NCBI RefSeq assembly: GCF_018138715.1
Contig: NZ_JAGSHX010000006.1
Span: 4,464,001-4,528,000 of the forward strand
Reading direction: 5' to 3'
Origin: Streptomyces asiaticus
Lineage (GTDB): Bacteria > Actinomycetota > Actinomycetes > Streptomycetales > Streptomycetaceae
Length of the DNA stretch: 64,000 bases
Below the pieces are notes generated by a model. It ran no database searches. It saw nothing but the letters and a program-made list of their open reading frames with translations, and was not told the origin of the DNA. How positions within the stretch are numbered: position 1 is the stretch's first letter; each line of letters opens with the position of its first letter. Positions 7,303-15,862 of this stretch are shown here, one piece after another. Position numbers and translations under genes: made by a program.

Positions 7303-8618
7303 GACTCTTCTCCTCGCGCTGGAGCGTCTGTGGCGCCTACGGCCGCTTCGGATGCCGAGGGGTCCGTGGGTGCCGAGGACTGAAGCGGCAGCGCGGTGGT
7401 GACCTCGAAGCCGCCCTCCGGGCGCGGTCCCGCGCAGAGTTCGCCGCCGATGGTGCGGGCGCGTTCACGCATGCCCATGACGCCGAAGCCCCGGCCCGGC
7501 ACGGCCTTGGCGGCATCGGTGGTGCCGTTGGTGCCGCTAGTGCCGGTGGTGCCGTTGGTATCCGGGCCGTCGTTGCTGACCGTGATCAGCAGGCGAGATC
7601 CGGAGTAGGCCAGACGTACCTGCGCGGAGTCCACGGCGGCGTGCTTGGAGACATTGGTGAGCGACTCCTGCACGATCCGGAACGCGGTCAGGTCCACCCC
7701 GGGGGAGAGCGGCCGGACCTCCCCTGTCGTGCTGACCGTGACGGCGAGCCCCGCGGACGCGCACGCCGAGACCAGTTCGGGCAGTCGGGCCAGGCCGGGG
7801 GACGGCTCCAGCGACGCCGAGGCCGGGTCGTCGTTGTGGCGCAGCAGCCCCAGCGTGGCCTTCAGCTCGCGCAGCGCGGAGGACGTGGTTCCGGTCAGAT
7901 CGGTGAGGATCTTCTTCGTCTGCTGCGGACTGGTGAGCACGAGGTGGGCGGCCGTACCGGCCTGCGCATTGGCCAGGGCCATGTGGTGGGCCACGACGTC
8001 GTGCAGCTCGCGGGCGATCCGCATGCGCTCCTCGGTGACGCGCAGCCGTGCCTCCTCCTCCCGGGTGCGCTCGGCGTGTTCGGCGCGGGCCTGCACCGAT
8101 GCCAGGTAGGCGCGCCGCAGCCGGGTCATGTTGCCGGCGGCGAGCGGCAGCAGCAGCCAGAAGAAGGGGCCGATCGTCCGGAGCACCAGGGACATACTGT
8201 CCATGGAGTCGGAGACCGCTGACGCGACCATCAGCGCTGCCATGGCGGCGACGCCGAAGACGCGTGTGGTCTTGCGGTCGGTGAGCGTGGCCAGCCAGTA
8301 GAGCGCCGCCATCACGGGTCCCAGCAGCAGGGGGGTCAGCAGATACCCCAGCGAGATCGCGATCACGGTGCAGACCGCGGTCACGACGACCGCGGTGCGC
8401 GGATGGCTGCGGTACTTCAGCAGGGCGAGGCAGGACACACCCATGAGGGCGGTGGCGGCCCTGTCCTGGTCGGGTGGCTCGACGCCGGGCAGGGTGAGGT
8501 TGCTGCCGAGGGCCGCACAGCCCATCAGTGACAGGACCAGCACCACGTCGATGACGTGGGGGTAGCGGTCGGAGTACTGCTCGAAACGGTCCGTGTAACG
8601 CTCAAGGCTGGTGCTCAT
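7299..8618 (-). CDS. HPK7-family sensor histidine kinase
   Basis: Membrane sensor kinase for the NarL-type regulator. From ATG 8618 (GGAGAG leader; an upstream ATG at 8651 has none) it is 439 residues. The N-terminal half has about five TM helices (VIDVVLVLSLMGCAALG, a central TAVVVTAVCTVIAIS region, then GPFFWLLLPLAAG). A linker coiled coil precedes the HisKA_3 motif (ERMRIARELHDVVAHH, His in ELHDVV). The HATPase_c domain has N-box FRIVQESLTNVSKHA and G-box GFGVMGMRERA. Between them is a Gly/Thr/Asn-rich insert (about 15 residues, NGTTGTSGTNGTT) not usual for the family. Confidence 0.93.
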   Translation of the reverse strand: MSTSLERYTDRFEQYSDRYPHVIDVVLVLSLMGCAALGSNLTLPGVEPPDQDRAATALMGVSCLALLKYRSHPRTAVVVTAVCTVIAISLGYLLTPLLLGPVMAALYWLATLTDRKTTRVFGVAAMAALMVASAVSDSMDSMSLVLRTIGPFFWLLLPLAAGNMTRLRRAYLASVQARAEHAERTREEEARLRVTEERMRIARELHDVVAHHMALANAQAGTAAHLVLTSPQQTKKILTDLTGTTSSALRELKATLGLLRHNDDPASASLEPSPGLARLPELVSACASAGLAVTVSTTGEVRPLSPGVDLTAFRIVQESLTNVSKHAAVDSAQVRLAYSGSRLLITVSNDGPDTNGTTGTSGTNGTTDAAKAVPGRGFGVMGMRERARTIGGELCAGPRPEGGFEVTTALPLQSSAPTDPSASEAAVGATDAPARGEES

Positions 8619-8766
8619 CGGCTGGGCTCTCCGCTCGGTGCTGTGGGCCATCGTGACCGATTCGGTGCTCTGTGAGCCACTGTGACGGGTTCGGGGCTCT
8701 GTGGGCCGCCGGGACCGATTCGGTGCTCCGGAGCCACCACGCCCGTTCCCCGCGCGGACCGCCGCC

Positions 8767-8800
8767 GGGGCCGCCCGTGTCGTTCACCACGGGCGGCCCC
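8767..8800 (-). terminator. Hairpin terminator after the MMPL gene
   Basis: A 13-bp perfect stem (GGGGCCGCCCGTG at 8767-8779 with 8788-8800) and an 8-base loop lie between the MMPL gene end (8825) and the kinase start (8618), indicating that the two-component genes have their own promoter. Confidence 0.65.
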
Positions 8801-8824
8801 GGTGGGGGCGGGTCGGGCGGTCGA

Positions 8825-11173
8825 TCAGGTGCGGGCCACTTCCCGGCCGGTCGCCCCGGCCGGTTCCGGATCCGATCCCGGTCCCGATCCCGCATCCGAC
8901 TCCGACCCCGGCCCCGATCCCGCATCCGGTCCCGAACCCGGTCCTGATTGCGGCCGGCGGTCGAGCGCCTCGCCCTCCACGTCGACCTTGGGCAACAGCC
9001 GGTCCAGCCACTTCGGCAGCCACCAGGCCCGGTCGCCGAGCAGGGCGAGCACGGCGGGCACGATCGCCATCCGTACGACGAAGGCGTCGAACAGGACGGC
9101 GGAGGCGAGCCCGAACCCGATCATCTTGACCATGGAGTCGCTCTCGCCGACGAACCCGGCGAACACCGCGATCATGATCAGCGCGGCGGCCACCACCACG
9201 CGCGCGCTGTGCCGGAAGCCGGACGTGATCGCCTGGCCGGGTCGCTCGCCGTGGACGTACGCCTCCCGCATCCGCGAGACGAGGAACACCTCGTAGTCCA
9301 TGGCCAGGCCGAAGATGATGCCCACCAGGAAGATCGGCATCAGGCTCATGATCGGGCCGGTCTGCTCCACGCCCAGGAGTCCGGCGCCGTGGCCCTGCTG
9401 GAAGACGAGGACGACCACGCCGAGGGAGGCCAGCACCGACAGCAGGAAGCCGAGGGCCGCCTTCAGCGGGACGAACAGGGACCGGAAGACCACCAGCAGG
9501 AGCACGATCGCGAGGCCCACCACGACGACCAGGTAGGGGATCAGCGCGGACTGCACCTTGTCGGAGACGTCGATGTTCAGCGCGGTGGTACCGGTGACCT
9601 CGAAGGTCGCCCCGGTCTCGGACTCGACCCCGGGCCGCTCGCCCCGAATGGTCGTGACCAGGTCCTTGGTCCTTTCGTCGGTCGGCGCCGTGGACGGCAC
9701 GACCTGGAAGACGGCCGTGTCACCGGCCTCGTTGAAGCGGGCCGGGGAGACGGAGACGACGCCCTCGGTGCCGCCGATCTCCTTCGCGACCCTGTCGGCG
9801 GCGCCCTTCGGGCCGGTGTCCCCCTTCGCGCCCGTCGCGCCCTCCGCACCCTTCGCGCCCTTCGCGCCCTTCGCGCCCTTCGCATCCTTCGCGTCCACGA
9901 CGACGGTCAGCGGCCCGTTGAAGCCCGGCCCGAAGCCCTCGGCGAGCGCGTCGTAGGCCCGGCGCTCGGTGGTGGAGGTCGACTTGGCCTCGTCCCCGGG
10001 CATGCCGAGTTGGAGGTCCGTCACCGGCACCGCGAGGGCCCCGAGGCCCACCACGCCGAGCAACAGCACGGGCAGCGGACGCCGCAGCACGAACCGCGCC
10101 CAGCGGCTGCCCCCGTTGTCCCGGGTCCCCTCGTCCTCGATCCGTCCGCTCCTGCGGGCCCGCCGCCGGAGCACGGCGTTCGGCCAGAAGCCGAGGAACG
10201 CCGGGACCAGCGTCAGCGCGACCAGTACGCCGACGACGACCGCGCCCGCCGCGGCCAGGCCCATCTTGGTGAGCATCGGGATGCCGACCACCGCGAGTCC
10301 GGCCAGCGCGATCACGACGGTGAGCCCGGCGAACACCACCGCGGAACCGGCCGTGCCGACCGCCAGACCGGCCGCCTCCCGCGGCACCCGGCCCCTGGCG
10401 CGCTCCTCGCGGTAGCGGGAGACGACGAACAGGGCGTAGTCAATACCGACCGCGAGCCCCAGCATCATCGCCAGGGTGCCAGTCGTCGTGGACAGGCCCA
10501 GCGCCTGGGACAGGGTCAGGATGGTGGCCATGCTCACGCCGACGCCGATGACGGCGGTCAGCAGCGGCAGTCCGGCGGCGGCCAGCGAGCCGAAGGTGAT
10601 CAGCAGCACGACGGCGGCTATCGCGACACCGATCACCTCGGCCGCGCCGCCGGGCCCGGCACCGTCGTCCATCGCGCTTCCACCGGCCTCGACGGTCAGC
10701 CCGGAGTCCTGGGCCGTGTGGATGGCCCGGTCCAACTGGTTCTTGCTGACGTCGGTGAGGTCGTTGGCGGCGACCTTGTAGGTGACCGTCGCGTACGCCG
10801 TCGTGCCGTCCTCACTGACGGCCTTCGCCCGGAACGGGTCGACGGCGCTTGCGACCTGTGCCCCGTCGCCCAGATCGGCCACGGCCTTCTCGACGGCCTC
10901 CCTGTTCTCGGTGGCGGTGACCTTCTCACCGCTCGGCGCGACGAAGACGACCCGGGCGGTCGCGCCGTCGGCGGAGGCCCCGGGGAAGCGCTGTTCCATC
11001 AGGTCGAACGCCTTCTGGGACTCGATGCCCGGCATCGAGAACTCCTCGTCGGAAGCCCCCGAGGCCTTGAGCGCACCCAGCCCGACGGCGGCCAGGACGG
11101 CCGCCCAGACCAGGGCGACGTACCAGCGTCGCCGGAAGGCCAGACGGCCCACTTGGTAAAGGAATGTAGCCAC
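8825..11173 (-). CDS. MMPL-family transporter
   Basis: RND-superfamily MMPL exporter of 782 residues from GTG 11173 (VATFLYQVGRLAFRRR, the usual MMPL N-terminus; GGAG about 10 bases upstream). It has TM1, a large porter loop, a five-helix bundle with the proton-relay type segment GLAVGIDYALFVVSRYREE, a second porter loop and a second bundle with FGLAMDYEVFLVSRMREAY, then a short acidic tail of Gly/Ser/Asp/Pro repeats. These paired GxxxDYxxFxVSRxRE motifs are diagnostic. The second porter loop contains eight or nine collagen-like Gly-X-Y triplets (AKG repeats). Cargo is probably a lipid or hydrophobic metabolite. The frame extends to 11278, but the first ATG there has no leader. Confidence 0.93.
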   Translation of the reverse strand: MATFLYQVGRLAFRRRWYVALVWAAVLAAVGLGALKASGASDEEFSMPGIESQKAFDLMEQRFPGASADGATARVVFVAPSGEKVTATENREAVEKAVADLGDGAQVASAVDPFRAKAVSEDGTTAYATVTYKVAANDLTDVSKNQLDRAIHTAQDSGLTVEAGGSAMDDGAGPGGAAEVIGVAIAAVVLLITFGSLAAAGLPLLTAVIGVGVSMATILTLSQALGLSTTTGTLAMMLGLAVGIDYALFVVSRYREERARGRVPREAAGLAVGTAGSAVVFAGLTVVIALAGLAVVGIPMLTKMGLAAAGAVVVGVLVALTLVPAFLGFWPNAVLRRRARRSGRIEDEGTRDNGGSRWARFVLRRPLPVLLLGVVGLGALAVPVTDLQLGMPGDEAKSTSTTERRAYDALAEGFGPGFNGPLTVVVDAKDAKGAKGAKGAKGAEGATGAKGDTGPKGAADRVAKEIGGTEGVVSVSPARFNEAGDTAVFQVVPSTAPTDERTKDLVTTIRGERPGVESETGATFEVTGTTALNIDVSDKVQSALIPYLVVVVGLAIVLLLVVFRSLFVPLKAALGFLLSVLASLGVVVLVFQQGHGAGLLGVEQTGPIMSLMPIFLVGIIFGLAMDYEVFLVSRMREAYVHGERPGQAITSGFRHSARVVVAAALIMIAVFAGFVGESDSMVKMIGFGLASAVLFDAFVVRMAIVPAVLALLGDRAWWLPKWLDRLLPKVDVEGEALDRRPQSGPGSGPDAGSGPGSESDAGSGPGSDPEPAGATGREVART

Positions 11174-11188
11174 GACAGGAGGTCTCCA

Positions 11189-11228
11189 CATCTGGTGCCG
11201 ACTGTCCGCATCTGGTGCCGACCGTCCG
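11189..11228. repeat. 20-bp direct repeat upstream of the MMPL gene
   Basis: CATCTGGTGCCGACTGTCCG at 11189-11208 is repeated at 11209-11228 with one change. It lies immediately upstream of the translation start of the transporter and could be a tandem regulator site. Confidence 0.6.
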
Positions 11229-11279
11229 CCCAGACTCTCCGGATGCGGGCCGCCCTGTCGTCGTGCGCCTGCCGACATT

Positions 11280-11793
11280 TCGCACTACTGAGAACGCAGT
11301 ACACACCGGCCGATCGGATCCGCCGCTGGTACGACACATCCGCCCGAGCCCTCGCTGAATTCCGTCTCCCGCGGCCCTTCCAGGGGAATGATCTTTATAC
11401 TGCGGGACTATTTCCGTGAGATGGCAGGCACCGCTGCCCGAGCGCGGCCGCGGGGGTTTCAGCGATGAGCAACCCGACCGTGTGAAGTCGAAGCTGGCCA
11501 AGATCGAGAGGGGGGAGACCATCCCCACTCCTGGAAGCAGGGCGGGCAGCGAAGACCGCGACATCCATGACGAGGAGTGGCGGGCACACGATCGCCGCGG
11601 CCCCTACGGACAAAGGCGTCGCCGCAGGAATTGACGCGACGCAGCCGCGCCGCCAAGTACCGATGAAGTATTTCAGGCGTGCGCGATCGCGCAGGCACGC
11701 GCGCCCGCGCCCCCGGTGGGCGAAGGGCCCACCGGGCGCGCGGAGTGCGGAGTTCCGTGGCCGCGACATTCCGTGGCCGCGGCATTCCGTGGC
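11280..11793. other. Gene-poor stretch
   Basis: No frame with convincing coding character was found. A 72-residue frame at 11416-11634 is rich in Arg and Gly and resembles no family. The stretch holds a short three-fold repeat of CCGTGGCCGCGACATT near 11756-11790 and a terminator for the lipoprotein gene to the right. Confidence 0.5.
11712..11736 (-). terminator. Hairpin terminator
   Basis: CCCGGTGGGC at 11712-11721 pairs with 11727-11736 over a 5-base loop, just downstream of the lipoprotein gene that ends at 11794 on the minus strand. Confidence 0.65.
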
Positions 11794-12381
11794 TTACGGG
11801 TGGTACTTCTCCTCGACCGTCTCGGCAGCGCCGGACTTGGGGTTCATGGTGACCCGGACGGTCACGCTGTTGGTCTTCGCGGCCTTCTCCAGCTGCTCCA
11901 CGGTGCACTTGGAGGTGCCGTAGCCGTCGTCGCCGATGGACACGGTGCCGCCGTCGTCGGAGCAGATCGCGGCCGCGCCGAGGATCCGCGTGGCGTTGGA
12001 GACCAGGAAGGCCTGCTCCATATCACCGCTCTCGGGCTTGATGGTCATCTTGCCGGGCGCGAGGTACTTCAGCGTGCCGACGTACATACGGTGGTTCCCC
12101 GCGTTGGCGGCGCCGCCCCCGTTGCCGCCACCCTTGCCGCCGTTCTGGCCCTGCTTGCCGCCGTTCTGGCCCTGCGAACCGGAGTTGTCCGAGGAGGAGC
12201 CGCTGGTGGGCTGGGCCGACGCGGACGCCGACGCCGAGGAGCCGGAGGAGTCGGCCCCGGAGTCTTCCGGCCCGCAGGCCGTGGCCCCCAGGCTGAGCGC
12301 CGCGGCAGCGACAAGGGCGGCGGCGATACGGCGGCCGGCACGGCCGCGGAAGCGGTTGGTGGTGGTGGTGTTGTTGTTCAT
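11794..12381 (-). CDS. Secreted lipoprotein, unknown function
   Basis: Lipoprotein of 195 residues from ATG 12381 (GAGG six bases upstream). The leader has Arg-rich start NRFRGRAGRR, hydrophobic core and lipobox LGATAC. Next is a long Ser/Gly/Asn/Gln linker with a repeated GGK/QGQNGG pattern. A compact C-terminal domain of about 90 residues follows (YVGTLKYLAPGKMTIKPE, with a Cys pair AAICSDD and TSKCTVEQL). This tail resembles small actinobacterial secreted domains of unknown function. The frame continues to 12654 upstream, but that part is Arg/Pro-rich and lacks a leader. Paired direct repeats in its promoter suggest specific regulation. Confidence 0.83.
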   Translation of the reverse strand: MNNNTTTTNRFRGRAGRRIAAALVAAAALSLGATACGPEDSGADSSGSSASASASAQPTSGSSSDNSGSQGQNGGKQGQNGGKGGGNGGGAANAGNHRMYVGTLKYLAPGKMTIKPESGDMEQAFLVSNATRILGAAAICSDDGGTVSIGDDGYGTSKCTVEQLEKAAKTNSVTVRVTMNPKSGAAETVEEKYHP

Positions 12382-12438
12382 CGTGACCTCGCGTTGCTGT
12401 GTTCTGCCGTCTCGCTCCCGGACGACAATCAGCTTCGG

Positions 12439-12482
12439 AGATCGCGTTGGCGTTCTCCTAAGATCGCGTTGGCGTTCCGCTA
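12439..12482. promoter_or_regulatory. Tandem 22-bp direct repeat in the lipoprotein promoter
   Basis: The unit starting AGATCGCGTTGGCGTTC occurs at 12439-12460 and 12461-12482 with a two-base difference near the end. Two helical turns of spacing on the promoter side of the lipoprotein suits a tandem-binding activator, for example a response regulator. Confidence 0.55.
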
Positions 12483-12843
12483 ACGGACAACTAATACGTT
12501 GCAGCGGCGGCGCATGCGGTGGCCCCCAGGCCAGGTCTCCCGCCGAACCGGGTCCCGGCGCAGCGAGTCGCTGACCGCCCAAGTGGCGCAGCAGCACGGG
12601 CGGCAGCGCCTTCCCGTTGATCGACAGGCAGACCCGAAGCGAGTAGCGGTACACGAGAGCCGCCGGCCGACCGAGGACGGCCAGACGACCGACCGAGGAC
12701 GGCCAGACGGTCGGGCGAGGACGGCCAGACGGTCGGGCGAATTATCTGTGGCCGGAACGGAAATCAATGAGCATTGAGCCCTCCACCCCATTGTGCGAAA
12801 CAGCATTTTATGGCCCGCTCCGCAGGCCGATACGGTCGGATTC
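12483..12843. other. Intergenic region with a 22-bp periodic repeat
   Basis: CGAGGACGGCCAGACG recurs at 12672, 12694 and 12716 with exact 22-bp spacing. No convincing gene. The repeat ends about 110 bp before the amidase start. Confidence 0.6.
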
Positions 12844-14295
12844 ATGGAGTGGAATTTTCTGACGGCCGAAGAACTCGCGGCTGCTTTGCGTGCCGGTGAA
12901 GTGACTTCGGCGGAACTGACCGACGAGGCGATCGCCCGTATTGAGCGGGACGACAAGGCGATCAACGCGATCTGTGTGCCGGACTTCGACCGTGCGCGGG
13001 CCGCCGCGCGCGATGCCGACCAGGCGCGCGCCCGCGGTGAGGACCGGCCGCTGCTCGGCATTCCGGTGACGGTCAAGGAGTCCTACAACGTCGCCGGGCT
13101 GCCCACGACCTGGGGCATGCCACCACACCGGAACTACCTACCGGCCGAGGACGCGGTGCAGGTGTCGCGGCTCAGGGCCGCGGGCGCGGTGGTACTCGGT
13201 AAGACCAACGTGCCGATGGGGCTGCAAGATATACAGAGCTTCAACGAGATCTACGGCACCACCAATAACCCGTGGGACCACGGTCGTACGTCGGGCGGCT
13301 CCTCCGGCGGATCGGCGGCGGCCCTGGCGTCCGGGTTCGGCGCGCTGTCCATCGGCTCCGACATCGCCGGTTCATTGCGCACCCCCGCGCACTTCTGCGG
13401 TGTCTACGCACACAAGCCGACACTCGGGCTGGTGGCGAACCGCGGTATGGTCCCGCCGACCGCACCGGCCTTGCCGGCCGCACTCGACCTCGCCGTCGTC
13501 GGCCCGATGGCGCGCACCGCCCGCGACCTGACGCTCCTGCTCGACGTCATGGCCGGACCGGACCCGCTGACGCTCGGTGTGGCACACGAGGTGACCCTGC
13601 CGCCCGCCCGCCACGAGCGACTCCGCGACTTCCGGGTCCTGGTCCTCGACGACCATCCGCTCATCCCGACCGGGTCCGCCGTGCGGGCGGGCGTGCACCG
13701 CGTGGCCGACGCGCTCGTCGACGGCGGCGCCCGCGTCGAACGGCACAGCCCGCTGCTGCCCGACCTGACCGAAGCCGCGGTCCTCTACACGCATTTGCTG
13801 TTCTCGGGCTTCAGCGGAAGTTTCCCCCTCGAAGCCTACGAGCGGCTGCGGGCCCAAGCCGCCGGACTGGACGCGGACGACCAGAGCCTCGACGCGGCAC
13901 GGCTGCGCGGCATGGCGTTCAGCCACCGCGACTGGATCGAGGCCGACAGCCGCCGCGAACTCCACCGCCACGGCTGGCGGCAACTCTTCGCCGAGTTCGA
14001 CGCCGTGGTGTGCCCCATCACCCCCACCCCCGCGTTCCCCCACGACCACAACCCCGATCTGATGGAACGCCGAATCGACATCGACGGCACCGACTGCCCG
14101 TACCTCGACCAACTCGTCTGGGCCGGTGTGGCCACCATGCCCGGCCTACCCGCCACCGCCATACCGGCGACCCGCTCCCCCGAGGGCCTACCGGTGGGAG
14201 TCCAGCTCATCGGCCCGGCGCTCGAGGACCGCACCCCGCTACGGCTGGCCGAACTGCTCGAGCAGAAGATCGGCGGCTTCCAGGCACCGCAGTAG
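12844..14295 (+). CDS. Amidase-signature family amidohydrolase
   Basis: Amidase of 483 residues from ATG 12844 (MEWNFLTAEELAAALRAGEVTS, the typical N-terminus). The Ser-cisSer-Lys triad is complete: Lys78 in VTVKES, cis-Ser153 in the glycine/serine-rich loop TSGGSSGGSAA, and nucleophile Ser177 in GSDIAGSLRTP. The family hydrolyses amide C-N bonds in the cytosol; the specific substrate cannot be assigned. GatA is unlikely, since no GatB or GatC genes are nearby. The gene stands alone, with a secreted-protein gene 170 bp downstream. Confidence 0.93.
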   Translation: MEWNFLTAEELAAALRAGEVTSAELTDEAIARIERDDKAINAICVPDFDRARAAARDADQARARGEDRPLLGIPVTVKESYNVAGLPTTWGMPPHRNYLPAEDAVQVSRLRAAGAVVLGKTNVPMGLQDIQSFNEIYGTTNNPWDHGRTSGGSSGGSAAALASGFGALSIGSDIAGSLRTPAHFCGVYAHKPTLGLVANRGMVPPTAPALPAALDLAVVGPMARTARDLTLLLDVMAGPDPLTLGVAHEVTLPPARHERLRDFRVLVLDDHPLIPTGSAVRAGVHRVADALVDGGARVERHSPLLPDLTEAAVLYTHLLFSGFSGSFPLEAYERLRAQAAGLDADDQSLDAARLRGMAFSHRDWIEADSRRELHRHGWRQLFAEFDAVVCPITPTPAFPHDHNPDLMERRIDIDGTDCPYLDQLVWAGVATMPGLPATAIPATRSPEGLPVGVQLIGPALEDRTPLRLAELLEQKIGGFQAPQ

Positions 14296-14465
14296 GGCCG
14301 ACCACGCCCCACCATGGGCGGTCGGCGACCGGTGGAGCGGTTGTCCGGTCCGACCGGGTGACGCCGCGCGCGAACGGGTGATTCAGGTGCTTTTCCTGTT
14401 GCCAGGCGGAAAGGAAAAAGTGGCATTCATGCGCGAATAACACGCATGAGCACCAGGGAGGAAAC

Positions 14466-15038
14466 ATGCCGATACAAGCGAACGCGCTCGTGCGCGGCAG
14501 CTCGGTGCTGGTAACCGCCGCGGCGACCGTCGCCATGCTGGCCACCCCTGCCGAAACCACCGAAGCCGTAGCCCACGGCGGGCGGCCAAGTGACGGGCGG
14601 GCGGCCGAGACCAGGCAGATCGCGTCCTCGGTCCTGGACGCGGACCAGAACGTCACGTTCACCCTGACCGCGATCCGGTCCGCCGTCGACCCGCTGAGGG
14701 CCACCGTCCGCCTGAAGGCATTCGTCCGGCAGCACGGCCGGCTCGTGCTGTCGGATGAGGTACGGGTCGGTGCGGTGGACAGCTTCTTCTGGTTCCCGGT
14801 CACCGGAAAGGGCGCGATCTGCGAGTTCTCGACGGCGAGCACCAACCCCGCACCCGTCACCACAAGCCTGCTGATCACCCCGGCGATCGGCTGCTCACCA
14901 CCCCAAAGCTTCGAGCTGCGGGACGGGAAGTTCAAGGCTGACGGCCACAGCGCGCGGACCCCGCACGGTGGAGTGAGCACTGGCGGCGGCGGCACGGCCG
15001 GACGGACCGCCACCCGGGGAACGCCGACCGGCATGTAG
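14466..15038 (+). CDS. Secreted protein of unknown function
   Basis: A 190-residue protein with an excellent leader (AGGGAGGAAAC before ATG 14466). The N-terminal signal-like segment (ALVRGSSVLVTAAATVAMLATPAE) is followed by a beta-rich region (NVTFTLTAI, ATVRLKAFVRQHGRLVLSDEVRV, SFFWFPV) with two cysteines (AICEFST and AIGCSPP), then a Gly/Thr/Arg-rich tail. No recognised domain. It is the last chromosomal gene before the tRNA-Arg island. Confidence 0.75.
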   Translation: MPIQANALVRGSSVLVTAAATVAMLATPAETTEAVAHGGRPSDGRAAETRQIASSVLDADQNVTFTLTAIRSAVDPLRATVRLKAFVRQHGRLVLSDEVRVGAVDSFFWFPVTGKGAICEFSTASTNPAPVTTSLLITPAIGCSPPQSFELRDGKFKADGHSARTPHGGVSTGGGGTAGRTATRGTPTGM

Positions 15039-15123
15039 GGCGCCACCCCCGCACGGCCTGCCGGTCGCCTTCGTGGCGACCGGAGCCAAGCCCGTTGAAC
15101 CGGGGCATCCAATCGCACACGCA

Positions 15124-15156
15124 AGAGGCCCCTTTCGATCACCGGAAGGGGCCTCT
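15124..15156. terminator. Terminator next to att copy A
   Basis: AGAGGCCCCTT at 15124-15134 pairs with 15146-15156. The same GCAAGAGGCCCCTT hairpin stands in the same place next to att copies C and D. Confidence 0.75.
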
Positions 15157-15164
15157 GAGCTGAT

Positions 15165-15207
15165 GCGCGCTCGGCAGGATTCGAACCTGCAACCTCTTGA
15201 TCCGTAG
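15165..15207. other. att copy A (left end of the tRNA-Arg island)
   Basis: 43 bp identical to the 3' half of tRNA-Arg(ACG), from the anticodon loop to the discriminator, in the same orientation as the intact gene at 31507-31579. Past the anticodon it continues into GTTCGGGCAGGGTGCTG instead of tRNA, as expected for an element-derived arm. Arm-type repeats follow at 15292-15315. Confidence 0.9.
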
Positions 15208-15291
15208 GTTCGGGCAGGGTGCTGATGTAGACCTCGGCCGTGGTCCGGCCTGGTGCTCATGGCGGGCCGATGACGGGCGTCATGTGCCGTC

Positions 15292-15315
15292 GTTGCCGTC
15301 AACGTTGCCGTCATC
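15292..15315. promoter_or_regulatory. Arm-type integrase sites, copy A
   Basis: GTTGCCGTCAAC followed directly by GTTGCCGTCATC, starting 85 bp past the att core. The same arrangement and distance occur at copies B and C. Confidence 0.7.
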
Positions 15316-15474
15316 AGGCGGTATGTCTCTTCAGCTGGAGCGCGCCGGGGCCTGCGGTTTACCCCGATTGCCGACGATAGATTCTGTCCGGTTCGAATAC
15401 ATCCATGAAGCTGGCTTTTGCCTCGCTCGATCGAGCGATATGCCCGGTTGGGAACCTCGCGCATGAGTGGTCCC

Positions 15475-15862
15475 ATGACCTCTTCGCAGCAGCGTGAGCC
15501 GTACCCGAGCGACCTCTCCGATGCCCGCTGGGCGTTGATGGAACCGACCTTGACGGCCTGGCGGGCCGAGCGACAGAAGACCTCGCTCAACCTTGGCGGA
15601 AAGATCACTGACCTGCGAGAAGTCATGAACGCGATCCTCTTCCTCAACCGGACCGGCGTCCCCTGGCGCTACCTGCCCCACGACTTCCCGCCGCACACCA
15701 CCGTGTTCGGCTACTTCAGCGCCTGGACCGCCGACGGCACCATCGAGAAACTCGGCCTCCACCTGCACCAGATGGTCCGTGAGCAGGTGGGACGCGCCGC
15801 CGAACCCACCGCCTGCGTCATTGATGCCCAGAGCGTCAAGACCGCTCGGTCTCCCGCTTCGT
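15475..15862 (+). pseudogene. IS5/IS4-type transposase, N-terminal fragment
   Basis: Starts at ATG 15475 (MTSSQQREPYPSDLSDARWA) with the N-terminal domain of transposases of the IS112 type: VMNAILFLNRTGVPWRYLPHDFPP, TVFGYFSAWTADGT, and ends at VIDAQSVKTA, where the first catalytic Asp lies. The remaining two thirds are missing. The frame runs into unrelated sequence at the end of the membrane-partner gene and stops at 15879. No terminal inverted repeat was recognised. Confidence 0.85.

Noticed and set aside
11416..11634. Small ORF between the MMPL and lipoprotein genes
   Set aside because: Basic low-complexity sequence, no leader, no recognised family.
12844..14295. Amidase as GatA of the tRNA amidotransferase
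   Set aside because: No GatB or GatC nearby, and it stands alone like generic amidase-signature hydrolases.
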